Source of the DNA: Bdellovibrionales bacterium
Lineage (GTDB): Bacteria; Bdellovibrionota; Bacteriovoracia; Bacteriovoracales; Bacteriovoracaceae
Direction: 5' to 3'
Assembly (NCBI GenBank): GCA_023250815.1
Contig: JAHEZZ010000005.1
Span: 1-36,803 of the forward strand
Length of the DNA stretch: 36,803 nt
Shown piece by piece: positions 15,631-25,163 of the stretch (its first letter is position 1; every line of letters starts with the position of its first letter). The notes beneath the pieces are model-generated. The model did not search any database, had not been told where the DNA came from, and saw only the letters and a program-made list of their open reading frames with translations. The position numbers and the translations under genes were made by a program.

Positions 15631-17409
15631 TTGGTCAACGGAGCATTTATCCTCCTTTATACCTTAAAGTCAACAGGCCATCTGCCGTCCTTTGTTAGCA
15701 GTGAATTGGCGCAATTGATATTGCATCGATGGGTCTGGTTTATTCCGGCAGTTTTAATTATTACTCTTGTTTTTAATTTTATTCTTTCTGATTCTCTAGA
15801 AGATTATTTAAGAAAACATATTTTTTCTCTAATTGTTTTTGTTCCCTTACTTATTGCGTGGGGGGATTTAGAATTTTCATTTTTACTTGCCTCGGCCCAT
15901 CTCATGAGTAGCTTAATTTCTTGGTATGAGCCAACAAAATCCCCTGCTAGTGCCTCTATCGGCAGTCAGGTTTTTGTTGATGGTATATCTTTTGACTCTG
16001 AAGTGATTGTTATAGAAAACGATCAATTTTTACCAAAGGCCAAAGCAAATGAAGGAATGTTATTACAAAATATTATTCGAAAATTTCACTTGAGTTCAAC
16101 TCAAATGGTCGCCCTGTCTTTTTTTACGGTGATTTTTTTAGGGGCTTTTTTATTAGTTCTGCCGGTTTCTGTAAATGAAGGTAAAAGTATTAGTTTTATT
16201 GACGCTCTTTTTATGTCGACTTCTGCTGCATGTGTAACGGGTTTGGCAACCGTTAGTGTGGTCGATGATTTTAGCTTATTTGGACAGCTGGTATTGATGA
16301 CACTGATGCAAGTTGGTGGATTGGGCATTATGACTCTCTCTGCTTCAATGACAATTTTTTTGGGCCGATCATTCGAGATGCGAGACAGGGTTGCAATGCA
16401 GGATGTGCTTGATGTCGCCAGCATGAATGAGTTGTACGACGTTATTATTGATATTGTGAAGTTTACTTTTTTTATTGAGCTTTGGGGAATGGTCATTTTG
16501 ACTATTGGTTTTACTTTTGATGGTTTTGATTTTGGGAAGGCCTTATACTTTGCACTTTTTCATTCTGTCTCTGCTTTTTGTAACGCCGGCCTTTCGCTTT
16601 TTAACGACAGCTTTGAAAGCTATGCTAATAAACCTTTGATTCACGGGACCATTGCTGCATTAATTACTCTTGGTGGATTAGGATTTGTAGTCATTAAAGA
16701 AGTGAGAGATTTTATAGTGAAAAAGCATTCGTTAGTTAGGCTTTCAATGCATTCCAAGACCGTACTTGTGACCTCTTTTTTTCTAACTGCCAGTGGCGCT
16801 ATTTTTATTTTTTTTAGCGAATACCTTTACTCCTTAGATAATTTTTCACTTTTTGAGAAAGCTCAAGTGGCCTTATTTCAGTCCGTTACTTTGCGTACTG
16901 CAGGTTTCAATACAATTCCGCTGACGGGTCTGCATAATTATACTATTTTGGTGATGATTATTTATATGTTTATTGGCGCTAGTCCAGGTGGGACAGGCGG
17001 CGGGATTAAAACAACGACACTGGCAGTTTTATTCCAGTCTATTAAAGCAACTTTTAGAGGTCTTTCAACTGTGTCTTTGTTTAGAAGAAAAATTTCTACA
17101 GATGTAGTGGTGAAAGTTACAACTTTAACTTTTGTTTCTTTGGGAATTGTAAATATTTTTACACTTTTGATGATGATGGTAGAATCAAAACAAACTTTAC
17201 TGGCCTTGGCATTTGAGGTGACGAGTGCTTTTGGTACGGTTGGTCTTTCGCTTGGAATTACTCCTTACTTAAGTTCTTTGGGAAAAATGATCATTTCAAT
17301 AGTCATGTTTATTGGTAGAATTGGCCCATTGACGATGCTTTTAGCATTGGCCGCAAAAGAAAAATCAAGCAAAACGGAATATCCCGATGCGCGAATTATG
17401 ATAGGATAG
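15631..17409 (+). CDS. trkH: TrkH/KtrB-type potassium uptake channel subunit
   Basis: A 592-residue multi-pass inner-membrane cation channel of the SKT family. Four pore-loop segments are visible: TSAACVTGLATVSV, HSVSAFCNAGLSLF, VTLRTAGFNTIPLTG and SAFGTVGLSLG. The gating-loop segment SPGGTGGGIKTTT precedes the last pore. The protein is about 100 residues longer than E. coli TrkH; the extra N-terminal 140 residues contain three or so hydrophobic helices. The first standard start is TTG at 15631, with no clear Shine-Dalgarno. The frame stays open back to 15562, and AAGGA at 15571-15575 is properly spaced from an in-frame ATA at 15583, so the true start is uncertain. The trkA gene follows after 20 bases. 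Confidence 0.92.
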   Translation: MVNGAFILLYTLKSTGHLPSFVSSELAQLILHRWVWFIPAVLIITLVFNFILSDSLEDYLRKHIFSLIVFVPLLIAWGDLEFSFLLASAHLMSSLISWYEPTKSPASASIGSQVFVDGISFDSEVIVIENDQFLPKAKANEGMLLQNIIRKFHLSSTQMVALSFFTVIFLGAFLLVLPVSVNEGKSISFIDALFMSTSAACVTGLATVSVVDDFSLFGQLVLMTLMQVGGLGIMTLSASMTIFLGRSFEMRDRVAMQDVLDVASMNELYDVIIDIVKFTFFIELWGMVILTIGFTFDGFDFGKALYFALFHSVSAFCNAGLSLFNDSFESYANKPLIHGTIAALITLGGLGFVVIKEVRDFIVKKHSLVRLSMHSKTVLVTSFFLTASGAIFIFFSEYLYSLDNFSLFEKAQVALFQSVTLRTAGFNTIPLTGLHNYTILVMIIYMFIGASPGGTGGGIKTTTLAVLFQSIKATFRGLSTVSLFRRKISTDVVVKVTTLTFVSLGIVNIFTLLMMMVESKQTLLALAFEVTSAFGTVGLSLGITPYLSSLGKMIISIVMFIGRIGPLTMLLALAAKEKSSKTEYPDARIMIG

Positions 17410-17429
17410 AACAGGAAAAGGAAAAATAT

Positions 17430-18125
17430 ATGATCGTAGCAGTAATTGGCCTGGGAACATTCGGATCAAAGACCGCCGCCAGATTATTTGAAAAAGGTGC
17501 TGAAGTAATTGCTATTGATCGCAATGATGCCTTAGTCGAAAAAATAAAAGATCGAGTAACTCATGCTGTGGCGATGGATGTAACCGAAGAAAGGTCACTT
17601 CGCTCTGTGAATATTTCCGATGTCGACGTCGCAGTAGTGGCGATTGGCGATAATATCGAAATTAGCATTTTGGCGGTGGCGATGCTTCGAAAATTAGGGG
17701 TGGCGCGAGTTATTGCTCGTGCTACAAACCCACTACAAAAACATGTGTTAAGAGAAATAGGGGCGAGTGAAGTCATTTTAGTAGAAGAAGAAATGGGCGA
17801 AATTATCGCTTCACAAATTGTAGCGCCTCACGTTCTGCAACGTTATAATTTTGCTGCTGGCTATTCTATTGTAGAGTTAAAGCTAGGAAAACGGTATGAG
17901 GGTAAAACTTTAGTTGAAAGTAAGATCAGACAAAATTATTCCCTTAATATTGTCGCTCTTCAAAAAAGAATTCCTTATATTACGGAAGAAGGAAAATCGG
18001 CCTATAAAATTGAAATCAACGATGCCCCAATGCCTATGGATATTATTGATCCAGATGATATTGTGGTGCTGGTGGGCAACGATAAAAACTTTAATTTATT
18101 ATTTCAAGAATTGGCGGAAAATTGA
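17430..18125 (+). CDS. trkA: TrkA/KtrA-type RCK regulatory subunit of the K+ transporter
   Basis: A 231-residue cytoplasmic protein with an N-terminal RCK Rossmann domain (VIGLGTFGSKTAARLFEKG, then the acidic strand-2 end VIAIDRND that selects NAD(H) or ATP) and a C-terminal RCK_C domain (about 140-225, ending DPDDIVVLVGND). A single RCK pair makes it KtrA-like rather than the two-unit TrkA of E. coli. It would ring-assemble and gate the channel encoded just upstream. An AGGAAAAGGA-rich site precedes the ATG, and the next gene begins 23 bases after the stop. Confidence 0.94.
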   Translation: MIVAVIGLGTFGSKTAARLFEKGAEVIAIDRNDALVEKIKDRVTHAVAMDVTEERSLRSVNISDVDVAVVAIGDNIEISILAVAMLRKLGVARVIARATNPLQKHVLREIGASEVILVEEEMGEIIASQIVAPHVLQRYNFAAGYSIVELKLGKRYEGKTLVESKIRQNYSLNIVALQKRIPYITEEGKSAYKIEINDAPMPMDIIDPDDIVVLVGNDKNFNLLFQELAEN

Positions 18126-18148
18126 TTCTTTAAGAACAGGAGAGTCCT

Positions 18149-19354
18149 TTGAATCTATCATTAAAAAATCGCGTTTCAATTAGTTTTATCGTCGCCAATT
18201 TGCTCATCTTGATTTTAACTTTTGTAGTTTTTTATTTTTTGAATTCTCTTAATAAAAATATTGAAAAACTGACAATTAAATCAAATCGTATTTCGACGTT
18301 AAATGACGAAATTAGAATTTCTGCTGTCTCTATTATAAAATATCAAAGAAAATTAGTAACTGAAAAAAACTCGGCAGAGAACGTCGAAAAAATTATCGGT
18401 CTTTGTGACTCTTTTTCTTCTCTTCTCCAAAACCTAGATAGTTTATATCAAGATCAAGAAATAAAAAAAATTATTACTCAAATGAATTCTTACGTGGAAT
18501 CTCTTAAGCTGATTGTCAGTAAGGCTTCGCATTTTAATCGAGGTGGGGATAATGCCGGAGTTGAAAGTATTGGGGAATTGGCCGATACAATTTTAGAGTC
18601 TTACAGTAATTTACAGGAGATTCAATACTTTCAAAGTAATCAAAATGATCAAAAAATTAGAAAAATTATCAATGAAACGAAAAGAAATATGATGATTACT
18701 TTAATTATTGGTTTTTTGGGAACAATTTTAATTGGGCTGGTTGTTCCCAGTAAAATTTCTTTGCCTTTCAAAAAAATTAAAGATGCTATTCGTGAGCTTC
18801 AGGAATGTAACTTTGACGTTTCCATTTTTTATAATCAAGAAGATGAGATTGGAGAAATTGCCCGTGAGATGAACAAGATGATCCAGAGTTTTAAAGTTTT
18901 TGAAGATTTGAGAAGGGAGCGTATCTCAGTTGAACAACGAAAATTTGATGCTCTCGCAAATATGGTCAAAAAACCTGTTTTAGTTGCTAATGCTCAAAAT
19001 AAAATAGTTTATATGAACAATCGCACCTATTCTCTTCTTAAGGTTCAGTCAGAGGAGATTTTGGGTAAGGCGATGACAGAGGCACTTATTCCGGAAACTA
19101 TTATTGAATCATTTAATTTGGCAATCAAACGTCGCTCTAAAATTGAGAATCAAGATATTGTGATTAATATTTCTCACAAGGAAACCGTAAACATTACGCC
19201 TGATGGCGAGCAGGAAGATTTGACCACGAGTGCTAGTCAGGAAGTTTCAAGCGAAATGGTTTTTCAGGGCTTCGCCAATATTATCCCTATTCGCGCTAAA
19301 GAGAGTTCCCTTGATTATTACCTTATGATATTGTCCACTGAGGTATTTACCTAA
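18149..19354 (+). CDS. Membrane sensor with HAMP and PAS domains but no output domain
   Basis: 401 residues. TM1 lies at about 9-31, an extracytoplasmic alpha-helical region at about 32-178 (chemoreceptor-like four-helix bundle), and TM2 at about 180-200. A HAMP linker follows at about 200-250 (DEIGEIAREMNKM), a short coiled coil, then a PAS domain at about 262-395 (ANMVKKPVLVANAQNKIVYMN, the family's fold-start pattern). The protein ends there: no histidine kinase, GGDEF, EAL or MCP signalling domain follows before the stop. The TTG start at 18149 has AGGAG 6 bases upstream. It lies 23 bases after trkA and 27 before lepA, so it is cotranscribed with them. It may sense conditions for the transporter or pass signal to a separate partner. 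Confidence 0.8.
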   Translation: MNLSLKNRVSISFIVANLLILILTFVVFYFLNSLNKNIEKLTIKSNRISTLNDEIRISAVSIIKYQRKLVTEKNSAENVEKIIGLCDSFSSLLQNLDSLYQDQEIKKIITQMNSYVESLKLIVSKASHFNRGGDNAGVESIGELADTILESYSNLQEIQYFQSNQNDQKIRKIINETKRNMMITLIIGFLGTILIGLVVPSKISLPFKKIKDAIRELQECNFDVSIFYNQEDEIGEIAREMNKMIQSFKVFEDLRRERISVEQRKFDALANMVKKPVLVANAQNKIVYMNNRTYSLLKVQSEEILGKAMTEALIPETIIESFNLAIKRRSKIENQDIVINISHKETVNITPDGEQEDLTTSASQEVSSEMVFQGFANIIPIRAKESSLDYYLMILSTEVFT

Positions 19355-19381
19355 AATATAAAAAAACTGGGTCGTAATTTT

Positions 19382-21181
19382 ATGGATCGCAACAAGATCC
19401 GAAATTTTTCTATTATCGCACATATTGATCATGGCAAATCTACTCTTGCAGATCGCTTGATTGAGATGACTAATACTGTTTCAGAAAGACAAAAGACCGA
19501 TCGTTTTTTAGATAATATGGACCTAGAAAGAGAACGTGGCATTACCATAAAAGCGCAAACTGTCCGTTTAAAATATCAAGCACAGGACGGCGAAACTTAT
19601 TTTTTTAATCTAATCGATACCCCTGGTCATGTGGATTTTTCCTATGAAGTGAGTCGCTCCTTGGCATCATGTGATGGGGCACTATTAGTCGTGGATGCAT
19701 CTCAAGGGGTGGAGGCCCAAACTTTGGCCAATGTCTACATGGCCCTAGAACATAATTTAGAGGTTATTCCAGTTATTAATAAAATAGATTTGCCTCATTC
19801 CGATGTGCCGAAAGTAAAAAAAGAAATTGAAGATATTATAGGCCTAGATACCAGCAATGCTAATTTAGTTTCTGCTAAGTCGGGACTTGGTGTGGCCGAG
19901 TTAATGGAGACTATTGTGAGTCGAATTCCTGCACCCAAGGGCGATCCCAATGCTCCTTTGCAAGCGCTGATTTTTGATTCTTGGTTTGACCCTTATCAAG
20001 GTGTAGTCATTTTAACTAGAATTGTGCATGGAACTTTAAAACTTAAGGATAAATTTAGCCTCAAATATTCTGGCCATGATTACGAAGTTTTAAAACTGGG
20101 AATAAATACTCCATTTTTTACAGATGTCGCAGAAATTGGCGCTGGTGAAGTGGGAATGATTATTTCTGGTCTAAAAAATATTAGGGATATAAAAATTGGC
20201 GATACTATTATTAGTGCCAATTTTAAAAATACTCCAGAGCTGGCGGGATTTAAAGAAGTGAAGCCGATGGTTTTTTCTGGAATTTTTCCGGTGGACTCCA
20301 ATGAATATGAAATATTAAAAGAATCTTTGGAGAAGCTTGCGCTAAACGACTCTTCCTTTACCTTTGAACCAGAAACTTCAGCCGCTCTTGGGTTTGGATT
20401 TCGTTGTGGCTTTTTGGGTATGCTGCATATGAATATTATTCAAGAGAGACTAGAGCGCGAATTTAATCAAAATATAATTTCGACTTCACCTTCTTGCAGT
20501 TATAAAGTGAAAACGACCCAGGGCCAAGAGTTTATGGTGGAAAACCCCTCAAAACTTCCCGATCTTACTTCTATTGAAGCTATTAGCGAACCAGTTGTTA
20601 AAATCGATATTCACGTTCCCAATGAGTTTGTGGGAAAAATTATTACATTATGTGAAGAGCGAAGAGGAATTCAGCAAGAGATAAAATATATCACAACGGA
20701 TCGTGTTCAAATAACTTATTTATTGCCATTGATTGAAATGGTTTTTGATTTTTACGATAAACTTAAAGGGCAAACTAAAGGTTACGCTTCTATGGATTAT
20801 GAGTTTTTTGGTTATCAGGAGGCCAATTTAGTTAAGCTTGATGTTTTATTAAACGGAGATCCGGTAGATGCATTATCAATTATTGTTCACCGCCAATCGG
20901 CCGATCAAAAAGGGCGAGAATTAGTTAGTAAATTACAAAAAATAATTGATCGGCAGCAATTTGACATTGCTATCCAAGCCGCCATTGGTGCTAAAGTTGT
21001 AGCTAGAGAAACGGTCAAGGCCCTTCGTAAGAATGTGTTGGCCAAATGTTATGGCGGAGATATTTCTCGTAAGCGAAAATTGTTAGAGAAACAAAAAGCT
21101 GGAAAAAAACGTATGAAAATGGTGGGGAATGTGGAAATCCCGCAAGAGGCATTTTTAGCGGTTCTCAAAGTAGAAGACTGA
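19382..21181 (+). CDS. lepA: Elongation factor 4, ribosome back-translocating GTPase
   Basis: 599 residues, the standard length. G1 is [21 protein letters not shown], switch I contains [15 protein letters not shown]3 is [36 protein letters not shown], and G4 is NKIDLP. Domains II, III and V follow, and the LepA-specific C-terminal domain ends [17 protein letters not shown]...[16 protein letters not shown]. It binds ribosomes under stress and ion imbalance. Its place directly behind a potassium transporter and a membrane sensor is noteworthy because LepA function is reported to depend on Mg2+/K+ conditions in other bacteria; that link is inference here. Confidence 0.97.
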   Translation: MDRNKIRNFSIIAHIDHGKSTLADRLIEMTNTVSERQKTDRFLDNMDLERERGITIKAQTVRLKYQAQDGETYFFNLIDTPGHVDFSYEVSRSLASCDGALLVVDASQGVEAQTLANVYMALEHNLEVIPVINKIDLPHSDVPKVKKEIEDIIGLDTSNANLVSAKSGLGVAELMETIVSRIPAPKGDPNAPLQALIFDSWFDPYQGVVILTRIVHGTLKLKDKFSLKYSGHDYEVLKLGINTPFFTDVAEIGAGEVGMIISGLKNIRDIKIGDTIISANFKNTPELAGFKEVKPMVFSGIFPVDSNEYEILKESLEKLALNDSSFTFEPETSAALGFGFRCGFLGMLHMNIIQERLEREFNQNIISTSPSCSYKVKTTQGQEFMVENPSKLPDLTSIEAISEPVVKIDIHVPNEFVGKIITLCEERRGIQQEIKYITTDRVQITYLLPLIEMVFDFYDKLKGQTKGYASMDYEFFGYQEANLVKLDVLLNGDPVDALSIIVHRQSADQKGRELVSKLQKIIDRQQFDIAIQAAIGAKVVARETVKALRKNVLAKCYGGDISRKRKLLEKQKAGKKRMKMVGNVEIPQEAFLAVLKVED

Positions 21182-21195
21182 TTTAAGGAAAAATT

Positions 21196-21912
21196 ATGAC
21201 AAGCGGCCCACACTCAAGCGATATGTTGGATTTAAGGAATAAATCAACGATCAACTCTACGAGTGGGATCAACGAACCCACCCATGAAAATATTCTTCAG
21301 TTTCATATTAATATGGCGGTTAAAGAGTATATGTCGGGGAATCATTACGACACTTTAATTGAGGCCAAAAATCAATATTTTTCGCAGACTGGTCAGGTCA
21401 ATGAAGAAGACGATGATTACGAGGCCCGTATGAATTCATTTAATGATTGGTATATTTTGCAATTTGTCTCAAAAAGAAATACCAGAACAGTGATTAAAGA
21501 TTATCTCACTAAGTATCAAATTGACGATCGTCTTGCCAAAAGTCTTTTGAACGTCAATCATTCGCTGCTTGAATATACCGGAAATACTTTTAGCGGCAAA
21601 ATTATACTTAAAGATATTCTTCACGATAAAAAAATAATTTTACCTAAAGACCATCCCTGCTTGGCGATTGTAAAAAGGGACATTTTTTTGGGTCGAACTT
21701 TAGAAATCGATGGCATGAGTTATTTGCTGTCAGGGATTTGTATTTTACCCAAAGAAGTAAAATCAATTTTTAATAAGGAATCTAAAAAAATCAGAAAACT
21801 GAAGGATCCAAAAAAGGAACGTGAATATTTAATGCGTGTGGAGTTTTTAAAAACAAAATGGAAACGTTATGGCCATATAGGTGCCGCTAAAATTTTTATT
21901 TTTGAAGACTAG
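21196..21912 (+). CDS. Unrecognised cytoplasmic protein
   Basis: 238 residues, no signal peptide and no membrane helix. An apparently disordered Ser/Thr-rich N-terminus (to about 30) is followed by an alpha-rich, acidic middle (EEDDDYEARMNSFNDWYILQF) and a beta-rich segment (FSGKIILKDILHDKKIILP, LEIDGMSYLLSGICILP). A strongly basic C-terminal helix closes the protein. I do not recognise the family. It starts 14 bases after lepA and is followed after 2 bases by the glycosyltransferase gene, so it is a member of this operon. Confidence 0.75.
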   Translation: MTSGPHSSDMLDLRNKSTINSTSGINEPTHENILQFHINMAVKEYMSGNHYDTLIEAKNQYFSQTGQVNEEDDDYEARMNSFNDWYILQFVSKRNTRTVIKDYLTKYQIDDRLAKSLLNVNHSLLEYTGNTFSGKIILKDILHDKKIILPKDHPCLAIVKRDIFLGRTLEIDGMSYLLSGICILPKEVKSIFNKESKKIRKLKDPKKEREYLMRVEFLKTKWKRYGHIGAAKIFIFED

Positions 21913-21914
21913 TT

Positions 21915-22979
21915 ATGCCTTTGCCGTTATTTGCTTTTACCCTTCTTCGAAATGCCATTAAATATGATTATTGCTATTTAGAATCTCTTAAATCTCTTTC
22001 CCATCTGGTTGATAAAACTTTTCTTGCTTTGGGAAACAGTGAAGACGATACAGAATCCTCACTTAAGGAAATTCCACATTTGCAAATAATACCCACGATA
22101 TGGGATGAAAAACTTCGTGACGGTGCAATTATTTTATCCCAGCAAACTAATTTGGCATTAACAGCTGCTCGAAATTATGCAAAAAAAATGTCGTTAAATT
22201 CTGCTTGGGCAATATATTTACAGGCAGACGAGGTATTGCATCAGAATGATCTTGAATTGATTAAGTCTGACATTGAGAATGCGGAAAATTCTGGTTGTGA
22301 TGTCGTCTCTTTTCGCTATTTTCATTTTTGGCAAAACCATAACCATATTGCTATTAATAAAAAATGGTACCCTCAAGAAATAAGGGCCGTGAGACTATTT
22401 CCAAGGGAGAGTAGTTCTCCCATAATTGAAAGTTGGGGAGATGCTCAAAGTTTTAGAAATTACAGTAAAAATTATTTTAGCGAGGCCCGTATTTTTCATT
22501 ACGGGCATGTCAGAGAAATATCTAAATATATTGAAAAGAAAAAAGATATTTTGCAATTGTATCACGAAAAAAATCGACTTGAAAAATATCGCAATCGAGA
22601 GAAAAAATTTGATAAACGAACTGAAGTTTTGAATTATTTTGGTTCTCATCCTTTTGTTATGAGGGAGAGAATTTTGAGGATGTCAGATATTTTTGAACTT
22701 CCTAGTGTTGATTTAGTTTATATTGTCGGTGATGAAAATTTATATTCTTCTGAATTTAAAAAAAATATTTTGGCCGGCAAAACTATTTGGGTAAGCTCTG
22801 TTTTTAAAGTTCCAAGTCAATTTCTAAGGTCAGCAGTCATTGCAACGCACTCATTTTTAGATAGGGTAATGTACCCTTCAAAAGTTCCTAGAAGAATGCG
22901 CTCAAAGCACGCCCTATTTTGGAGCAAGGAAACTTGTCTTACCCTTAAGCTTTCTGAAAAGTTTATTGGGCTCAAATAA
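21915..22979 (+). CDS. Probable glycosyltransferase with GT-A-like N-terminal domain
   Basis: 354 residues. The first 180 or so resemble glycosyltransferase family 2 proteins that begin with FAFTLLRNAIKYDY: a strand-loop-strand core (VDKTFLALGNSEDDTESSLKEI), LALTAARNYAKK, then a metal-site-like LQADEVLH where DxD is expected, and an aromatic acceptor region with DVVSFRYFHFW. The last 150 residues hold a second domain with HPFVMRERIL and VYIVGDENLYSS, possibly with its own Rossmann-like strand. Transfer of a sugar to a surface glycan is inferred. It lies at the end of the trkH-lepA run and converges on the 692-residue secreted protein. Confidence 0.6.
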   Translation: MPLPLFAFTLLRNAIKYDYCYLESLKSLSHLVDKTFLALGNSEDDTESSLKEIPHLQIIPTIWDEKLRDGAIILSQQTNLALTAARNYAKKMSLNSAWAIYLQADEVLHQNDLELIKSDIENAENSGCDVVSFRYFHFWQNHNHIAINKKWYPQEIRAVRLFPRESSSPIIESWGDAQSFRNYSKNYFSEARIFHYGHVREISKYIEKKKDILQLYHEKNRLEKYRNREKKFDKRTEVLNYFGSHPFVMRERILRMSDIFELPSVDLVYIVGDENLYSSEFKKNILAGKTIWVSSVFKVPSQFLRSAVIATHSFLDRVMYPSKVPRRMRSKHALFWSKETCLTLKLSEKFIGLK

Positions 22980-22985
22980 TTCAAA

Positions 22986-25064
22986 TTAAGGATTAAATAT
23001 ACAGTCCGGCATTTGGTCTTTGTAGTTCAATCGGCTTCGGCGTCTTTCAAGCCCCGAGGGAAACCAAGCTTTTTCGACTATATTTACAAGAAGAGATTTT
23101 GAGCAGCTTACTATTTCACCATCCTTTACAACGGTATCGAAATATTCTTTTTTGCCTTTTAATAATTTATTTTTGTTAATTTCAAACTCCATACGATCAA
23201 AATTAATATCGAAATATTTAGCAATTGCTTGGCGAACTTCTTTCTTAGTTAAATTATATTTAATTGTTAATGGGTAAGAATCTTGAACTCCTGGAAACGT
23301 AATTCCAAATATTTTTGCCATACGAATTCTTCTATCCATTAATTTAAATACCAATGCATCTTGAACAAATTGAGGTAATTTACTTGCCGCCACTGCTTCT
23401 TTTATGTCTGATTCTTGTAGACTTGCAATCTTCATCGCCATCCAAAGTCCGTCGGAATAGGTAACTTTGTTCCAAGAATCTGGTTTGTAAAGATGAAGCC
23501 TTGGAACAACAATCCAAGTGTGTCCAAGAAACTCATAAGGAATTAAAAGTTTTGGGGAGTTTTTATATAAGCTTGTAGCAGTATACATAAAATCAGTATT
23601 CGTTTTTAAACTATTTATTTTTCCAGGATAAATCGTACTACCAAGTGCAGAACCCAGATCATGCCAATAGTGAACGAAAACATCTTTGCCATTTTCTTCA
23701 CTTAAAACGCTTCGTGAATTATCTTCTTTAGCATCGTCGTTTCCAACCCAACTAGCAAGTAAAGAAAGTCCCCTGAGAACTCGATCATTTTCAAAGCCCA
23801 ATCTGTTTTCTGGGCCAGAACCGACTTTGGGTAAAACATTTTCAGCATTAAATTCAACTAAGCTTTCTTTGAATGTAACCCAAGTTCGTCCTATATATTT
23901 TGCTCTTATTTTAGGGTCTTTGATTATTGAAGCGGCCCCATTGAAAATTGAATCAAGGTTTTCTCCTGTAATTATGCCGGTCTGAGCTATGTAGGGTGAT
24001 GGATTAAATTCATAAATTGAAGTTTTCATACAATAAAGAAACCATTCGTAATTATTAATGTTATGGCATGAGCTTTTCTCCCCCATTGATCCTAAAATTA
24101 AAAGAAGATCGGATGAACCGTGAGTGTTCGTGTAGGTTATTTCGCTAAATTTTCCACCTAACTTCATATAAAGTCGGCCGACCACTGACTCAACAAAGGC
24201 CTCAACTCCCCATTTAATTTTCCAGTTAAAGCCATAGAGGTCTTTACCTTCAATCTTTGGACTGGTGGCAGAGGTTTTCACTTTCTCAAAAATTAATATT
24301 TTTTTAGCAATTTTAAGATCGTATTTATTTTCTAGTGAAGTACATAGATCTTTGCATCTTTTTGAGAATTTTTTTGTCGCCTTGGCATTCATCATATTTT
24401 CTAGTTTTCCCCAGGCCCCTTCTTTTGTCCATTCGGTCTTTTCTAAGTCTTCCTGGTTTCTCCACATCTGATGATTCTTTCCAATATCTAGCTTTGCAAC
24501 TTGAATGTAATTTAGATTTGTAAGTTCTTTTGGAGTATAAACTTTTTTAGTAAGAGGATTTACGAGGTTGCTAGCTTCACTTTGCGCTTGCTCAATGGTT
24601 AATTTTTTAAGACGATCTTTTGGACTTTTATAGGGAATGGTGATGACGCCATTTCCAATCATGCCCACCCAATCTTTAATGCTCATTTGGCTTATGGGAA
24701 ATTTATCTGTGAATATTGCATAAATAATTGATCGGGCCAAATTGAAACTTTCCACTTTCAAATAATCAGAGCACGTTAAATTTTTAGTAAAAAGGAGATG
24801 CTCCATTGCAGTTGAATAAAATTTAGAATAGTTTTTTCTTTTTTCTTTTTTATCATATTCTTCGGACATTTCTTCTTGGTTGTTTTCTGTTTCAAGCTCA
24901 CTTACATATTTAAACAAATTATTAAACGACATCTCAGTACAGGCATCTTCAACACCATTTTTTTCTAAAATATTTTGAGCGGGTTTATAGGAAACACGAT
25001 CAAATTTTGCATGTGCTATATTGGCCACAAAAAATGAACACATCATGGACAAAAAAAATTTCAT
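22986..25064 (-). CDS. Secreted 692-residue protein with possible atypical kinase fold
   Basis: A Sec signal peptide is clear (MKFF, hydrophobic core LSMMCSFFVANIAHA, AxA cleavage near residue 19). The mature protein is mixed alpha/beta. Segments that recall atypical kinases (CotH, FAM20 and HipA-like) are FNWKIKWGVEAFVESVVGRL near 279-298 (candidate Lys and Glu pair), WVGNDDAKEDN at 439-449 (N-D-x4-N catalytic-loop like), and HDLGS near 468-472 (DFG-equivalent). I could not confirm homology; other possibilities include an unrelated hydrolase. Cysteines are few. The preceding gene, upstream on this strand, encodes a likely cysteine protease with its own signal peptide, 99 bases away. Confidence 0.7.
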   Translation of the reverse strand: MKFFLSMMCSFFVANIAHAKFDRVSYKPAQNILEKNGVEDACTEMSFNNLFKYVSELETENNQEEMSEEYDKKEKRKNYSKFYSTAMEHLLFTKNLTCSDYLKVESFNLARSIIYAIFTDKFPISQMSIKDWVGMIGNGVITIPYKSPKDRLKKLTIEQAQSEASNLVNPLTKKVYTPKELTNLNYIQVAKLDIGKNHQMWRNQEDLEKTEWTKEGAWGKLENMMNAKATKKFSKRCKDLCTSLENKYDLKIAKKILIFEKVKTSATSPKIEGKDLYGFNWKIKWGVEAFVESVVGRLYMKLGGKFSEITYTNTHGSSDLLLILGSMGEKSSCHNINNYEWFLYCMKTSIYEFNPSPYIAQTGIITGENLDSIFNGAASIIKDPKIRAKYIGRTWVTFKESLVEFNAENVLPKVGSGPENRLGFENDRVLRGLSLLASWVGNDDAKEDNSRSVLSEENGKDVFVHYWHDLGSALGSTIYPGKINSLKTNTDFMYTATSLYKNSPKLLIPYEFLGHTWIVVPRLHLYKPDSWNKVTYSDGLWMAMKIASLQESDIKEAVAASKLPQFVQDALVFKLMDRRIRMAKIFGITFPGVQDSYPLTIKYNLTKKEVRQAIAKYFDINFDRMEFEINKNKLLKGKKEYFDTVVKDGEIVSCSKSLLVNIVEKAWFPSGLERRRSRLNYKDQMPDCIFNP

Positions 25065-25163
25065 AAAGATCCCCTGGCGCTTAAATTAAGAGATTTTATT
25101 TAGCACACTTTGCCAGTAGTGGCGCCGTGAGCTGAAAAGGTTACATTTTTGAATTCAATTAAG

